DNA of 64,000 nt from Gamarada debralockiae (taxonomy: Eukaryota; Ascomycota; Leotiomycetes; Helotiales; Hyphodiscaceae): NCBI GenBank assembly GCA_002803225.1, contig NXFV01000500.1, positions 19,005 to 83,004 on the forward strand. Reading direction: 5' to 3'. The notes below the pieces were generated by a model, which was not told the DNA's origin, searched no databases, and was given only the letters and a program-made list of their open reading frames with translations. The position numbers and the translations under genes were made by a program. Shown here one piece after another: positions 22,731 to 34,149 of the stretch (positions within the stretch are counted from its first letter, which is position 1; each line of letters starts with the position of its first letter).

Positions 22731-24022
22731 TCACTTTCCAGCCGCTTCAGCTTCAGCAGCCTTCCTCATTTCATAATGTTTCCTCAATCTCTCCGCCCGT
22801 TCCTCGCCCCCGTTAGCACTAAAATGCAACTTCATGTTATCCGCCGTCTTCTGCGCATTCCGCTTTCCCCTCTCAAACATGGACTTCTCATATTGCTTGA
22901 TCGCCACCGCGATATTCTTGTTATCACTGAATGCCTTCGCAATGAAGCTCTCCTTGCGTTGAACAAGAGCTCGTGCAAGTTCCAACGCATCAGCCATAGC
23001 GACATTGACCCCAACTCCTGCGAAAGGTGTCATAAGATGTGCAGCGTCGCCAAGGAGAGTCACGCCGGGGCATGACTCCCACGTGACACCAACTGGGAGC
23101 ATCCACATCTTCCGTGGGATAAGCTCGTCACGACTCTCGAGAATGACCCGCTTTATGTCGGGGGAGCAGTCCATGAAGTAGCGCTCGACGAGCGTTTCAC
23201 GGGCATTGGGAGAAGTCCAGTGGATGCCGCAGTCATCGAGCCATGTTTCTGGTTGGCGAACAGATGCATAAGCTGTCGGATATCATCAGCGACTACTTCA
23301 ATCAAAAGCTTCTTTGCGAAGAACTTACCTCGTACACTACCATTTCCATTGCGTTGACATAACAGAGCGCGGCCTTCATCGAACATGAACATGCTTCCAT
23401 TGCCAATGTAATTGGAGAGCCATGGATTTTTCTCATCGACATCCAAGGCCCACAGTTCGATGGCTGTGATACCAGAGTAGAAGGGCTTCTCGGGTGTCAG
23501 CAGGGCTCTGACTTTTGACCAAGCTCCATCGGCTCCAACAACAAGATCGAAGCCTGTCTCCACACTATCGTCGGTGAAGTGCAAGTTGTATTTGTCCTTA
23601 TTCCTGAGATCTGCTTCCACACGAGCAAGTTTCCGATTCCACTGTATAGTGTTCGGAAGGATGGAGTCTAACAGAATATCTCGCAGCCGAATTCGGTCGA
23701 TCTCAGGACGGTCGGCAAATTCATCTGGTCGAGTGTTGCCCATCTCATTCTCATCCCAGAGAATACTCCCGTCGTACTTGACCAACTTCATGGCTTCTCC
23801 TTCAGGTCGGGCGAACTTTTTGAATTCCTCAAGCAAGCCGGCTTCTTGGAGTGCTCGCTGTCCGGCTTTGGGATGGAGATCCAGTGTCCCGCCTTGGTTG
23901 CGCACATGGCGACTGACCTCCGACTCGTAGATGGTGCAGGCGATGTCGTTCTTCTGGAGGAGCCGGGTGAGGGTGAGTCCACCCGGGCCAGCGCCGATGA
24001 TTGCGATCTTTGGTCCTGGCAT
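22731..24022 (-). CDS. FAD-dependent monooxygenase (TetX / aromatic hydroxylase type), 403 aa
   Basis: Exons are 23329-24022 and 22731-23248; the 80-nt intron (23249-23328; GTAAGT...CCAG) joins G+AA to read RETWLDDCG. The ATG at 24022 (MPGPKIAIIG) has a good context (AACCATGCC); a longer frame begins only with TTG. Diagnostic motifs are all present: IIGAGPGGLTLTRLLQ for the FAD Rossmann fold, VVGADGAWSKVR for the DG motif, and LLGDAAHLMTPFAGVGVN for the GD motif that binds the FAD ribityl. Family members use NAD(P)H and O2 to hydroxylate small aromatic or polyketide substrates; the substrate here cannot be read from sequence. It lies close to a decayed DUF3328 gene and a secreted-peptide relic, which hints at, but does not prove, a former biosynthetic locus. 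Confidence 0.9.
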
Positions 24023-24677
24023 GGTTATTTGAGGGATCTTATATTTTGATTGCTGCAAGAGGGACAATGACGAGGAGTTGGGGTTTCTTGATTATTTGAT
24101 GTGAAAGGATGTGACGCTGAGCCGAAAGATAAAAAGGATGAAGAGAAAAGCTTGTATACTTATAGTTCCAGCTGCCAAGAGCCGCAAATTCCTACATTTG
24201 TGTTGAACGTAGGGGTTGGCTGTTACATACAATAGACAAGGAGCTCACAATCTCTAGGTACGACGGTGTCGGTCCCGAAACTAACCTGGAACTAGTCTCC
24301 TTCAAGCATTACAGGGTTCGCAGAGGCCATACCATAAAATCCGATCCCACTGCGGCCCAAGCTTTTCGGTCCCGTAGGGCTGGAGAGGGATGCAATTCTC
24401 GTGGATCTCGAGTATTCAAGTTCATCAAAACCGCGGACTATCCGCGGAGTGTCCGGGTTTCTGCCCTCAACTGATGTGGGAGGTGTACGGTAAGAACACC
24501 CCTGCCCTGCTGATTTCGTGCCCCGCACGAGACTGAGAAGTCTAAGAATGAACCTGAAAGGTACGCACGCAAGACCGCGGCTGGACGAAGTACCTCAATT
24601 TCAAAGCCTTAGATACTTTCATCATGGCTAATTATTCTATCCATTTCGCACATTTTTGGAGGCCCCAGGTGAATGCA
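24023..24677. other. Intergenic region between FAD monooxygenase promoter and COG4 3' end
   Basis: No coding frame with support. The part next to 24023 is the likely promoter of the minus-strand monooxygenase gene. Confidence 0.5.
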
Positions 24678-27134
24678 TCACAATCTCACTAACGCTCTCG
24701 CCCTAGTTCTCTCATCCAAAGTCAACACCCAAGCCATTTCCTCCTCTCCACCCTTCTCTTCCTCCACCAGTGCCTCCCACTCCTCTTCCTCCATATTGAC
24801 AAGCATCGCCATCTGCGTAACCCTCGCAAACACATCCCTAATCGCATATTTCCCGCCCCTGGCCACAACCCCCACGATGCCGGAGAAATCCCTCTCCATT
24901 CTACTTGCGCCGAGAATATTCATCTTCCCGCCGAAACTCCAGATCCGTTTCTCAAGGACTTTGGCGAGGTATTTCGCTGTTTGGTCAAGAAGTTTGGAGA
25001 ACGTTTTGGGTGTCATGAGTCGTTGAATCGGCTTCATCAGTGCATCCCAGGAATGCTCGAAGCGTCTTGCGACGAGGTCGTTCAATGAGTCAGGATCTTC
25101 GTCGGAGTCGTTTTGCAGCGCTAGATCAGCGAGGTCTTCTTCTGTGAGAGAGTAGTCGACGTCGCGGAAGGTATCGGACAGGACGGGTCGAAGACGAGGT
25201 CTTACTACTTGTTCGAAGAGGACACGGATGCCATCTGAAATGAGCTCAGAGGTTTTGGAGTTGAATGATATGTTGAGGTTTTCGAGGGCATTGGCGACAA
25301 AGGTGGAATCGCGAGAGAATGGGAAGGATTCTTGAAGTGGATTTGTACCGTTTTGTTGGTCGGGTGGTTGGAGTCGTGTTGTGACGATGCGGGAAATGTA
25401 GTCGTTTGCCACGTCGAGAGAGTTGATGAGGACAATAAAGGCGACGATTTTGTCTTCGGGAGGGAATCCTCCTTGGATGACAGGTTTAGGGTACGATTCA
25501 TCACGCATCTTGCGCTGCACCATACCCACGAAGTCCGAGCCAAGGACTCGTGATATAGTTGGGATAACGGATGATATTACATCTCGCTGAGAGGTGGAGA
25601 GAGCGCGTTGAAGCACCGTGTTGACGATGTACATAACATCGTCGACAGCGGAGATTATGTAGGGACCACTGCCATCAAGTGGTTTCGACATACTGAGGCT
25701 GAGCCCAGAGGGCAACTCGTCCAGCTGAAAGGCTTTTTCCACTGACCGGCGAAAGTAGAAAGTTGTCATGATATTGAAAGGGGTCGTGAGGCGTCCTGAA
25801 ATTTTACGGCTGAGGGCGGATTTCACGAGAAAATCTGGTATAACCAAAGGCTCTTCAGGACTTGCGATTGGGTCCTGAGATATCTTAGAAATCGCCTGTA
25901 ACAAAACTCCTGGCTGTGGACTTACCCTGCATTTCCCAGCCAGAAATCGGGAATACAGCGACCAGCGACCGAGCATGACACCCATCTCACTCAATAGGCC
26001 GTCTACCTCCTTCATGTCGACGCCTTCATCCTCACTTGTTCTCCCATTCGTGCCACCTCCCACTGCTGGGCTACTCGTCCTCGATATTCCAGAGGATTTC
26101 TGCGCAGGCAGAAAACTCTGGACTAAAAACGAAAATGGATAGCTCTTGACATCTGTCAATCTTCTGTCGACGCTTCTCTCGTCTCCCCATGTATCCAAAA
26201 CTATGCCACCCTGCACATCGGCCTCGACTTGTAATCTCTCAATGACTTTCACCATTCTCCCAGCCCCATAATGCCTCTCCACCAGGCCGCCATGCCCTTC
26301 CACAATTCTCGCAATGTTTTCGAATAATTTCGTAAGGGCATTCGCGTAGAAGAACCCTTCCTTACCATCCCTCCCCTTCGTTCCCTCCTTCAAATTCGTT
26401 CTCGCTTGACTCGCAACACCCTGACAGACATATCGTCCATAGACCTCCAAGCCTGTCTCCTCCCTGCCGATCAGAGGAAACAGCTTAAAGAACCTCGTAA
26501 CCTTCCCTCCATCTCCCTCTTCCGCCGCCTTCTCAAACTCTCTCAAGAACAGCCCACACAGCGATTCCTTCGCATTCTCAATTGTAATTCCGGGCGCATC
26601 CGGAACCTCTACAGACGGCACCACCGTCGCCGCAAATTTGCCCTCGATGATATGTTTTGGGATTTTGTTCGCCCGCGCGATGTACCCAGCGGCAGCTTCC
26701 CAATCTTGGGGTGCACCCATGGATCCCACGACGCCTTGCACACATGCTTTCAGTTCTGCGACTTGTTCCACGACTCCCAATGTCTCTTCTACGCGCTTCT
26801 TTTCGAGATCAAGCTCTTTGACTTTGGAGGATAGATTGGAAGCCGTGCTCGCGGCGGAATCGAGCATGCCATTGCTAATGTCTCTTGTGTTGACCACTTG
26901 TGTCCCTAGATGTGCGCGGAGCAGATCGAGACGTCCCAGCTCGCGGGAGAGGTCGGCTTGCGAGGAAATGAGGCTCTGGAGCCGGGTGGTGATTGCCGCA
27001 TCGCGGGAGTGGAGGGTTGCGAGAGACGCGCGGATTGCGGCTAGGGAGGAGGATTCGTAGATCGATAAGGAGGGCGTGGACTCTTCGGCTGGCACAAGAG
27101 CTGAGGTGCCATTTTGGAGACCGGTAGGAGGCAT
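24678..27134 (-). CDS. COG4: Conserved oligomeric Golgi complex subunit 4, 818 aa
   Basis: One uninterrupted frame runs from ATG 27134. The N-terminus has the coiled-coil region typical of COG subunits (AAIRASLATLHSRDAAITTR, SQADLSRELGRLDLLRAHLG, KVKELDLEKKRVEETLGVVE). The middle carries the COG4 signature region (YIARANKIPKHIIEGKFAAT, VTRFFKLFPLIGREETGLEV, YGRYVCQGVASQARTNL). The C-terminal half is helical and ends with an acidic stretch and LDERTRARALVRL. COG4 is part of lobe A of the COG tether, which works in retrograde traffic within the Golgi and interacts with SNAREs. Length fits fungal COG4. The gene is intronless by this model. A pogo-like transposon lies about 80 bp upstream of its start codon. 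Confidence 0.92.
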   Translation of the reverse strand: MPPTGLQNGTSALVPAEESTPSLSIYESSSLAAIRASLATLHSRDAAITTRLQSLISSQADLSRELGRLDLLRAHLGTQVVNTRDISNGMLDSAASTASNLSSKVKELDLEKKRVEETLGVVEQVAELKACVQGVVGSMGAPQDWEAAAGYIARANKIPKHIIEGKFAATVVPSVEVPDAPGITIENAKESLCGLFLREFEKAAEEGDGGKVTRFFKLFPLIGREETGLEVYGRYVCQGVASQARTNLKEGTKGRDGKEGFFYANALTKLFENIARIVEGHGGLVERHYGAGRMVKVIERLQVEADVQGGIVLDTWGDERSVDRRLTDVKSYPFSFLVQSFLPAQKSSGISRTSSPAVGGGTNGRTSEDEGVDMKEVDGLLSEMGVMLGRWSLYSRFLAGKCRVSPQPGVLLQAISKISQDPIASPEEPLVIPDFLVKSALSRKISGRLTTPFNIMTTFYFRRSVEKAFQLDELPSGLSLSMSKPLDGSGPYIISAVDDVMYIVNTVLQRALSTSQRDVISSVIPTISRVLGSDFVGMVQRKMRDESYPKPVIQGGFPPEDKIVAFIVLINSLDVANDYISRIVTTRLQPPDQQNGTNPLQESFPFSRDSTFVANALENLNISFNSKTSELISDGIRVLFEQVVRPRLRPVLSDTFRDVDYSLTEEDLADLALQNDSDEDPDSLNDLVARRFEHSWDALMKPIQRLMTPKTFSKLLDQTAKYLAKVLEKRIWSFGGKMNILGASRMERDFSGIVGVVARGGKYAIRDVFARVTQMAMLVNMEEEEWEALVEEEKGGEEEMAWVLTLDERTRARALVRL

Positions 27135-27216
27135 TGGTTGGGGTTCTGCATGAGAGGATTATTGCCCTATTTTGTATTGTTGGACCACTGCGTTTTAGGT
27201 GGCTTTCTAACAAGCG

Positions 27217-27264
27217 TAACCGAATTCCACACTCAAAGCCCACCCACACTCAAAGCCCACTTTT
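27217..27264. repeat. Left terminal inverted repeat of the pogo-like element
   Basis: These 48 bp starting TAACCGAATTCC are the reverse complement of 29349-29396 with 3 mismatches. Two near-identical 16-17-bp direct repeats sit within it and may be transposase binding sites. Confidence 0.92.
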
Positions 27265-27285
27265 CTGACCTACCACACCACCACC

Positions 27286-29229
27286 ATGGACATCGATAAA
27301 ATGACCTACGAGCAACGTATGGAGGCGGCGATAGCCTCATTAGATGCGCAAGAGAAGCGTAATGTCAGCAAGACCGCCAGCGAATTCAATTTAGGTCGTA
27401 CTGCGCTCGGGCGTCGATTTGAAGGCAAAACAGTCTCACGGGCGGAGGCCAACTCAGAGTATCGAATGCTCTTGACCAACGCGCAAGAAGAAGCTCTAAT
27501 TGCGCGTATCAATTGTCTTACCGATCGCAATATGCCTCCTACTAGTGGAATGGTCAAGAATATGGCCGAAGAGATTCGAGGTGCGGAGGTAAATAAGAAC
27601 TGGACCAGCCATTTTGTCCACCGCCATCAACACCAGCTAAAGAGCCTATACTTGCGGAATATCGATAATAAACGCGCGTCCAGTGAATATGAGCCTATGT
27701 TTAAGCTGTTTTATCAATTGGTTAAGTTATATTTTATATTACTTTACTATACTATACTTTTTAGGCTAAAAAGCTAACTATTACCTTAGCTACAAAAAGG
27801 AATCGAAGACTACCACATCACAGCGGATAATATATATAATTGGGATGAGAAAGGATTTCTCGCTGGATTTGGGTATGCTGTAAAGAGAATTATGACAAAA
27901 TTGGCATATGATCAAGGACGAGTAAGGGCTGCAAAGCAGGACGGTTCACGCGAATTTATCAGCCTCTTAGCTACGATCTGCGCAAACGGAACACACCTTC
28001 TACCGGCTCTTATTTATCAAGGGACCTCTAAAGATCTTCAAGACACTTGGACCGATGATTTAGTCCCTTAGGACGAGGCCTTCTTCGCGTGCTCAGAGAA
28101 TGGCTGGTCAAATAACGAATACGGGCTTAATTATCTCAAGCAAATCTTCGATCCTTACACCAAAGCCAAGGCTGGCAGATCTCGCAGGTTATTAATTGTA
28201 GATGGCCATGCTAGCCATGTGAATTGGGAGTTCCTTGAGACTTGTGATCGCCTTCGAATTCTAGTCTATATTCTTCCCCCGCACACAACCCATCGAATAC
28301 AGCCACTGGACGTGAGCCTATTTCAGCCTCTTGCTACAGCTTATTCTAAGGGTCTAGATACTCTTATGTACAATGGAGAGTCACATGTCCAGGTCACAAA
28401 GCAGCTGTTCTGGCCTCTATTTAAAGCTGCGTGGAATACAAGCTTTACGAAGTCCAACGTTGAATCTGGGTAGAGAAAGACTGGCATTTGGCCATTTAAA
28501 CCTTCTGTTGTAATTGACGCAATTAAGCGGCCAACTACACCTCCTGATACACGGCTATACGATGAAATCAAGACTCCTGTGACAGTCAAAGGCTTACGCC
28601 ACTTCCAGAGATCCTGCCTTCAAGACCCTTCTCTTATAAAGTTGAAAAAGCTTTTACGTGCTAATGAAACTCTCCTTGCCAAGACCTCTATTGCAGAGCA
28701 CCGAGCTAGAAACCTTCAACAGGCTCTACAGATTGAAAAGAAGAAGAGAAAGCGTGGCAAGCCACTTAATTTAGCTAGGGACGAGACATCACATGGCCAG
28801 TGGTGGGGGGTACCAGAAATCTTAAAGGCTAGGGCAAAACTAGAGGAGAAAACAGCTTAAGACGAAGCACTAGCGGCTGAAAAAGAGCAAAAGAAGATTG
28901 ATAAAGAGATTAAAAAGAGACAACAAGAGCAAGATAAGGTAGCAAAGGCTTTACAAAAAGATATTGAGCGACAAGCAAAAGAGGAGGAGAAAGCTAAGAA
29001 GGCTCGATCTACAGCTACGAAGAAGGCAGCTAAGAAGAAGCCCTTAAAGCCAAAGGATAATACAAAGAAGACTAGTATAGTTGTATCAAAGCCTAAGAAG
29101 GCTGTCTGTCGTTTTTCACTTGCTAGGGAGGGCGTTCAGGGTGTTTTACTTGCTAAGGGAAGAGAGGGGGTCCAAATGACATCTAAATTAGGAAGGAAGA
29201 TAACACTTTCTGTACGAGCACGACAATAA
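27286..29229 (+). pseudogene. Pogo-like transposase with three in-frame stops
   Basis: Exon 1 (27286-27720) encodes a helix-turn-helix/CENP-B-type DNA-binding part (KTASEFNLGRTALGRRFEGK, GMVKNMAEEIRGAEVNKNW). A 69-nt intron (27721-27789) leads in phase 0 to exon 2 with the DDE_1 catalytic core: YNWDEKGFLAGF (first Asp), LLIVDGHASHVNWEFL (second Asp) and ILPPHTTHRIQPLDVSLFQP with the third acidic residue. A lysine-rich C-terminal tail follows. The frame is interrupted by TAG at 28069, TAG at 28471 (where related proteins have Trp before RKTGIWPF) and TAA at 28858, and would otherwise end at 29227. The changes are compatible with C-to-T/G-to-A mutation as produced by RIP. The copy cannot make full transposase. 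Confidence 0.9.
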
Positions 29230-29348
29230 AAAACCTAATTGTGTATTCAATTGAGTATATATTAATATATTATATTCTCAGGTTTTAATTGATTTGGTTG
29301 TGTTATAGATTAATAACTAATATTCGAAGGTCGCTAGTCGCATTATTA

Positions 29349-29396
29349 AAAAGTGGGCTTTGAGTGTGGGTGGGCTCTGAGTATGGAATTCGGTTA
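29349..29396. repeat. Right terminal inverted repeat of the pogo-like element
   Basis: It is the inverted partner of 27217-27264, ends with GGTTA and includes the TA target duplication. The internal direct repeat is less perfect here, owing to two substitutions. Confidence 0.92.
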
Positions 29397-30719
29397 GAGC
29401 TAAGCGAGATTTTACATCTTCTGGAATCTGGTACCTTGACGACTGAACATCTCCTTCCTCTCTTTTCGAGTCATATTCCAATTCCTTCGGTGACACTCTT
29501 ATTGCAATCTCATGAGTATCAGCTCAGTAGCTGATATGTGGGCATGCCGGAATACTCAGCCTTTTGTGGGGCGGGTGTACTGTACTAATCAGAGCTTGAA
29601 GCATTCTTGACCATTGACATTCTTTATATTTTGCTACATATGCCATGAATAACAAGAATTCATAAGCGTCCATGCACGAGGGGAGTCTGTATTCCATATG
29701 GAGTCCTCATTTGCCTGCTGTTGGCAAGGTCCAAAACGATACAAACGAAAGCCTGGCTATGAACGGCGAGTTATTGAAGAAAAGCTGGAGATGGCGAGGA
29801 GGTTGAGCTGACCTACAATCTGAATGCCATTCATTCTTGAGCTACCGTCCTATTTCACTAATAATCGAATGCCAAATCGTATTGTGTATTTGAGCATTCT
29901 ATACTGAATTTGCCGCCAAAAAGAACAAGATACCTGGGTACGTACTGTGCACCCACGATGACTACGGGCTCTGCACCACCTATGATACAATGAGTGGAGC
30001 TGCCTCTTTGAGTGTGGTAGGTCGGTCCTTTGGATCTTTTGACAGCATCCGAACAATCAACTTAATAGATACAACTTGTCTGCGCATGAGCCAAGTTTCA
30101 ACTTTCTCTAGAGGAGGAAAATGCTTATGTTGTCTTCCACAATGATATTGGGTGGCATTACTCGGAAAGCTTCCAAATCGTCGACAGATCTTTCAGAAAC
30201 GACTGTGCTCATCAACGCAAACACGGCTCCGAGAAAAAAGATGTCTGCGGGGAGCCGCTCGCTCTCGATAAAGCATTTTGAGACACAGAATTCGAAACGT
30301 GGATATCATCGGGAGATAGTTTTTGCTGCGTCGCATTTGCGGCATTTGAAGCTTGGGTCGTTGATGTCGCGGCCGCAGCCTTACCATTTCTCACCTCCCG
30401 ACGGGTCTGATTTGGCCTTGAGCTGCTTTCTGGACCCTGTACAGCATCGCATCCTGTATACCCGCTAGAGATGGACCATATAGTTGATTGCGAAATTTCA
30501 GAGAAGCTTGGCAAGATTCGTGGGTGTGAGGCTCCAAGCTGAAAATACAACGATTGCCGCTGCTTGCAGGATTGGCTGAGTTGGCACTACCAATCAGCAG
30601 TACTTCTGAAGTCACACAAAACACAAGTGAGGCTTCAAGCATTGGGAATCTATACCTTCCCTAAACAAACAAATATCTATACAAGCATCTCCCTTCCTTG
30701 CTTCCCCTCCTGACCAATT
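29397..30719. other. Intergenic stretch, nothing firmly recognised
   Basis: A minus-strand frame from 30642 (MLEASLVFCVTSEVLLIGSA, 83 codons) has a mildly hydrophobic start, but neither it nor neighbouring frames show a family. No repeat or RNA gene was seen. Confidence 0.45.
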
Positions 30720-33700
30720 CTACACAACCTGACTATACCCACTCCCCAGCCTCTTCTTCCCCGACTTTATGTACTTCCACCACTTCCGCCCCTCATCAAC
30801 CCAAAACACACTACTCGTCAATACCACCAGTCCAACCAAATCCCAGAACCCCAATGCCTCAGTCTGGAATACATCTTGCAGCCACGGGAAATAGATCACC
30901 ATGATCTGTCCCGCTAAGCTCAAGGACACCGCCCAATTAAACAGTTTATTTCCGAACAGTTTAACTTCCCCTCGCAAGATGGACTTCGATTCCGAGCGGC
31001 AGTTGAGCGCATTGAACATATCAAAGAACACGAAGCAGGTGAATGTCATAGTCGTATCGCGTTTAGTTACTACGCCATCAGTGAGCATTTCGTGAGTGTA
31101 GACGGCCATTGTGCCGAGCATGATTATAGAGGCAGATGTGAGGACGCGAGTTATGAGTGGCCACGTTAGGACGGGGGCGTTGCGTTTTCGTGGGGGCCGG
31201 ATCATAACGTCTGGGTCGACGGGCTCAACTCCTAATGATTGGGCAGGTGGTCCATCCATGATAATATCTACGTCTTATCAGCATACCAACACTCGTTACG
31301 GAAGGAGACGGAGGTCTTACTTATCCAAAGAATCTGCATCGCATTCAAAGGATTCTTAAATCCCAAACACGTGCAGAAAAACACGAGACTGAGTGCCGCA
31401 GCACTGGTGCTGAGTTGGAAGGTCAGGAAGTTCTGGATGTTGTGGAAAATTCCTTTGCCTTCTTCGATTGCGTGGAGGATAGTGGAGAAATCGTCGTCGG
31501 TGAGAATCATGTCTGCGGCTTCTTTGGCTACGTCTGTTCCCATCAATCCCATTGAGATGCCTATATCAGCTTTCTTCAATGCAGGGGCGTCGTTCACTCC
31601 GTCTCCCGTCATCGCAACGATATCACCGCGTGCTTGTAGGGCACGGATGATCTTCATCTTGTGATCCGGAGACGTCCGTGCGAAGATCGAGGTATTTGCA
31701 ATAGCTGCTTCGAGCTCTTCGTCAGACATCTCGTCGAGTTCGTCACCTCGCAGGACTGGCTTCACAGAGACAGAGCTTTCAGTGGCTTCCCGGGGTGTAG
31801 CAATCGCCATTCCGAGCTTCTTGCCAATTGCCAATGCAGTGGTTTCTGCGTCTCCTGTTATCATAATGACTTTGACGCCCCCACGCATCAGGCGTCTGAT
31901 TGATTTCGTTACGCCTGCTCGTGGAGGATCGCTCATTCCCACCAATCCTGCGAATGTGAGCCCTTTGTACACATCTTCGCTATGAGACACCGGCGGTTCC
32001 GCTGACTTAGGGGTGACCGGCGTACTAGCTCGACTCAGAGGTTGGGTGAGAGATTTGGCATGCTTCGGGACTGGTCCACTTGCAAAACCAAGAACTCGTA
32101 ACCCTTCCTCAGCCAACTTTTCAGCAGCATCCAAAGCTTCTTGTCTTCGTGCTGAATCTAAGACCATCTCGCGGCCATCTTTCGTCAGATATGTATCACA
32201 CCTCTTCAGGATCCGATCCACAGCGCCTTTGATGTACGCTACCTCCTTCGTTGTGGAAGTTCCATCTGGTCCATTGTCCCCTATCGTGACACCCATCCAT
32301 TTTCTTTCCGAGCTGAAGGGAGTCTCGCCAAGGCGGTGTCCGAGACTATCTCGAACATCATGCTCCTTAAATCGATCTAGCATATCGAGCATCGCAACAT
32401 CAGTCGGCTGTCCAACCCATCTGCTTCGGATGCCATGACTAGGGCTGCGGCCTTGAGTAGAGGACAATACTGCGATTGAGGAGGCCGAAGGGGGGTGATT
32501 AGTATGCAAACGAGTGAGGCGAGCATTGTTTGCAATATTGCCAATGCGTAATATTCGTAGCGTCACTGGATCGGGATTGGCTTCGGTTGCCTCGTCATCT
32601 GAGTCGACATCAATTGGTTCATCTGCATCGAAATACCACATTTTCGCCGTTGTCATATGGTTCATTGTGAGCGTTCCTATACATTATGAGCTTGGACAAG
32701 ACTAAGTAGTGTAATAACTTACCAGTTTTATCACTACAAACCACATTGACAGAACCAAGAGTCTCCACGCTCGGCATCTTTCGTACAATGGCATTATGCC
32801 GTGCCATTCGATGCACGCCAAGGGCGAGAGTAACCGTAACGATGATAGGGAGACCTTCTGGAATAGCTGCCACAGCTAACGAAATCGAAATTGTGAAGAT
32901 TTCGAGAAGTCCTTTGCCTTGAAACCACCCAACAAGTGATATCACACCAATGATAACGAACGAAGCTTGGCTGAGTTGGGATCCGAGAGAGTCCATAGAG
33001 AGCTGGAGAGGGGTTCGAGGGCTCTCAGTCTCCGTCACGCTTGCTGCGATTGTTCCAAAATGGGTATTTCCACCCGTCGCGTATACAATTCCATGCCCAT
33101 ACCCTGATCTCACCAACGTGCCCATAAATGCTATGTTCGTCGTGTTGTTTAATCGTGTGTCTGCGCCAACAGTGCCGGCGCCCGCAGATGCGTAGGATGG
33201 GGATCCAGGAGGCTCCAAGTTAGTCGATGCCGTCCTCGACAGGAACGTGTTTCTATTCTTTGCTTCCGCCGTGATCCTTACAGGTTCATTCTCCCCAGTC
33301 AAATTTGATTCATCAATCGTCAAATCCGATGCCATCGTCACACGAATATCGGCAGGTATCCGGTCTCCCGTCGAAAATATAACCAAATCTCCGGGAACCA
33401 ACTGCGCAGCCATAACTTTGCTTGACGCAGCTTCTACTTTTGCCTCTGCATCTGCATTGGACGTCGAATCCACAAGAGGCTCTGCGTCTAGCGTCGCGCC
33501 AGCACTGGGTGGCCATGTTGGAGTCCGTTGATTTGTCCTCAGTTCCCCCCGAATCAAATGTGCATGGTTTGGAACTAGGTGGCTCAACGCTTCAATCGAC
33601 TTTTCCGACCTGTATTCTTGTATAAATCCAACAGACACCACAATTGTAACTGCCACAGCAATACTGATGGCATCATCTTTATTCCCAACCAACACAGAAG

Positions 33701-34149
33701 CACCAGCAGAGCAAAGAAGAAGTAGTATCAGGGGTTCCTTGAATTGCTTCAAAAATCGCAACCATAGTGGTTCAGGTTCTTCGTGGGGGAGTTCGTTCGG
33801 ACCTTGATCGTGTAGTCGTGAGAGGGCTTCGGCTGGAGTGAGACCAGTTATGAGGGAGGTTTGTAGTCGCTGAGCAGTTTCGGCTGGGGTGAGGCTTGAG
33901 TATTCATCTGCTATTGACTAGACAGACATTAGCTCTGCTATGAGCACAATACGCTATTGAACGAACCTTCGCAACAGATGAAGGGGAACGGGTGTGTCTG
34001 CTCCTAGAGTCCCTTGATCTCGCCCTTTCTGTGGATCGCGGCCGCGATGTAGGTTCTGAATTCGCATTGAGAGATGGCAGATTGGTCATTGGCAACAGAT
34101 TCCCTCCCGGACCTGGGCTGGCCGACCGTGAAAGGCGCGGCCAAGGCAT
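30720..34149 (-). CDS. PMR1: PMR1/SPCA-type Ca2+/Mn2+ P-type ATPase, 1093 aa
   Basis: Four exons, 33967-34149, 32723-33917, 31321-32676 and 30720-31267, are joined by introns of 49, 46 and 53 nt with exact phases. All P2A ATPase hallmarks are present in order: an N-terminal cation-ATPase domain ([15 protein letters not shown]); the actuator motif [14 protein letters not shown] in the M4 cation site; the phosphorylation motif CSDKTGTLTMN, whose codons are split by intron 2; the nucleotide-domain motif [12 protein letters not shown]; the hinge [20 protein letters not shown]; and M6/M7 [20 protein letters not shown]. The last is characteristic of secretory-pathway (Golgi) SPCA/PMR1 pumps, which load the Golgi with Ca2+ and Mn2+. 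The first 60 residues are an Arg/Ser-rich extension that is probably cytosolic and disordered. The first intron uses a weak donor (GTTCGT). Confidence 0.93.

Larger units (their letters stand above)
27217..29396 (+). mobile_element. Pogo/Fot1-like DNA transposon with mutated transposase
   Basis: The element (27219-29394) is bounded by TA dinucleotides (27217-27218 and 29395-29396), the target-site duplication of Tc1/mariner/pogo elements. Its ends form a 48-bp inverted repeat including the TA, with 3 mismatches. Each arm holds a direct duplication of about 16 bp (CACACTCAAAGCCCAC on the left). Inside is one transposase gene in plus orientation. The small number of arm differences suggests a fairly recent insertion. 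Confidence 0.93.

Noticed and set aside
23329..24067. Longer N-terminus for the FAD monooxygenase from 24067
   Set aside because: That extension begins with TTG; the ATG at 24022 has a better context and puts the FAD motif near the start, as usual.
26406..27060. Two plus-strand frames of about 140 codons opposite COG4
   Set aside because: Antisense shadows of the COG4 coding region.
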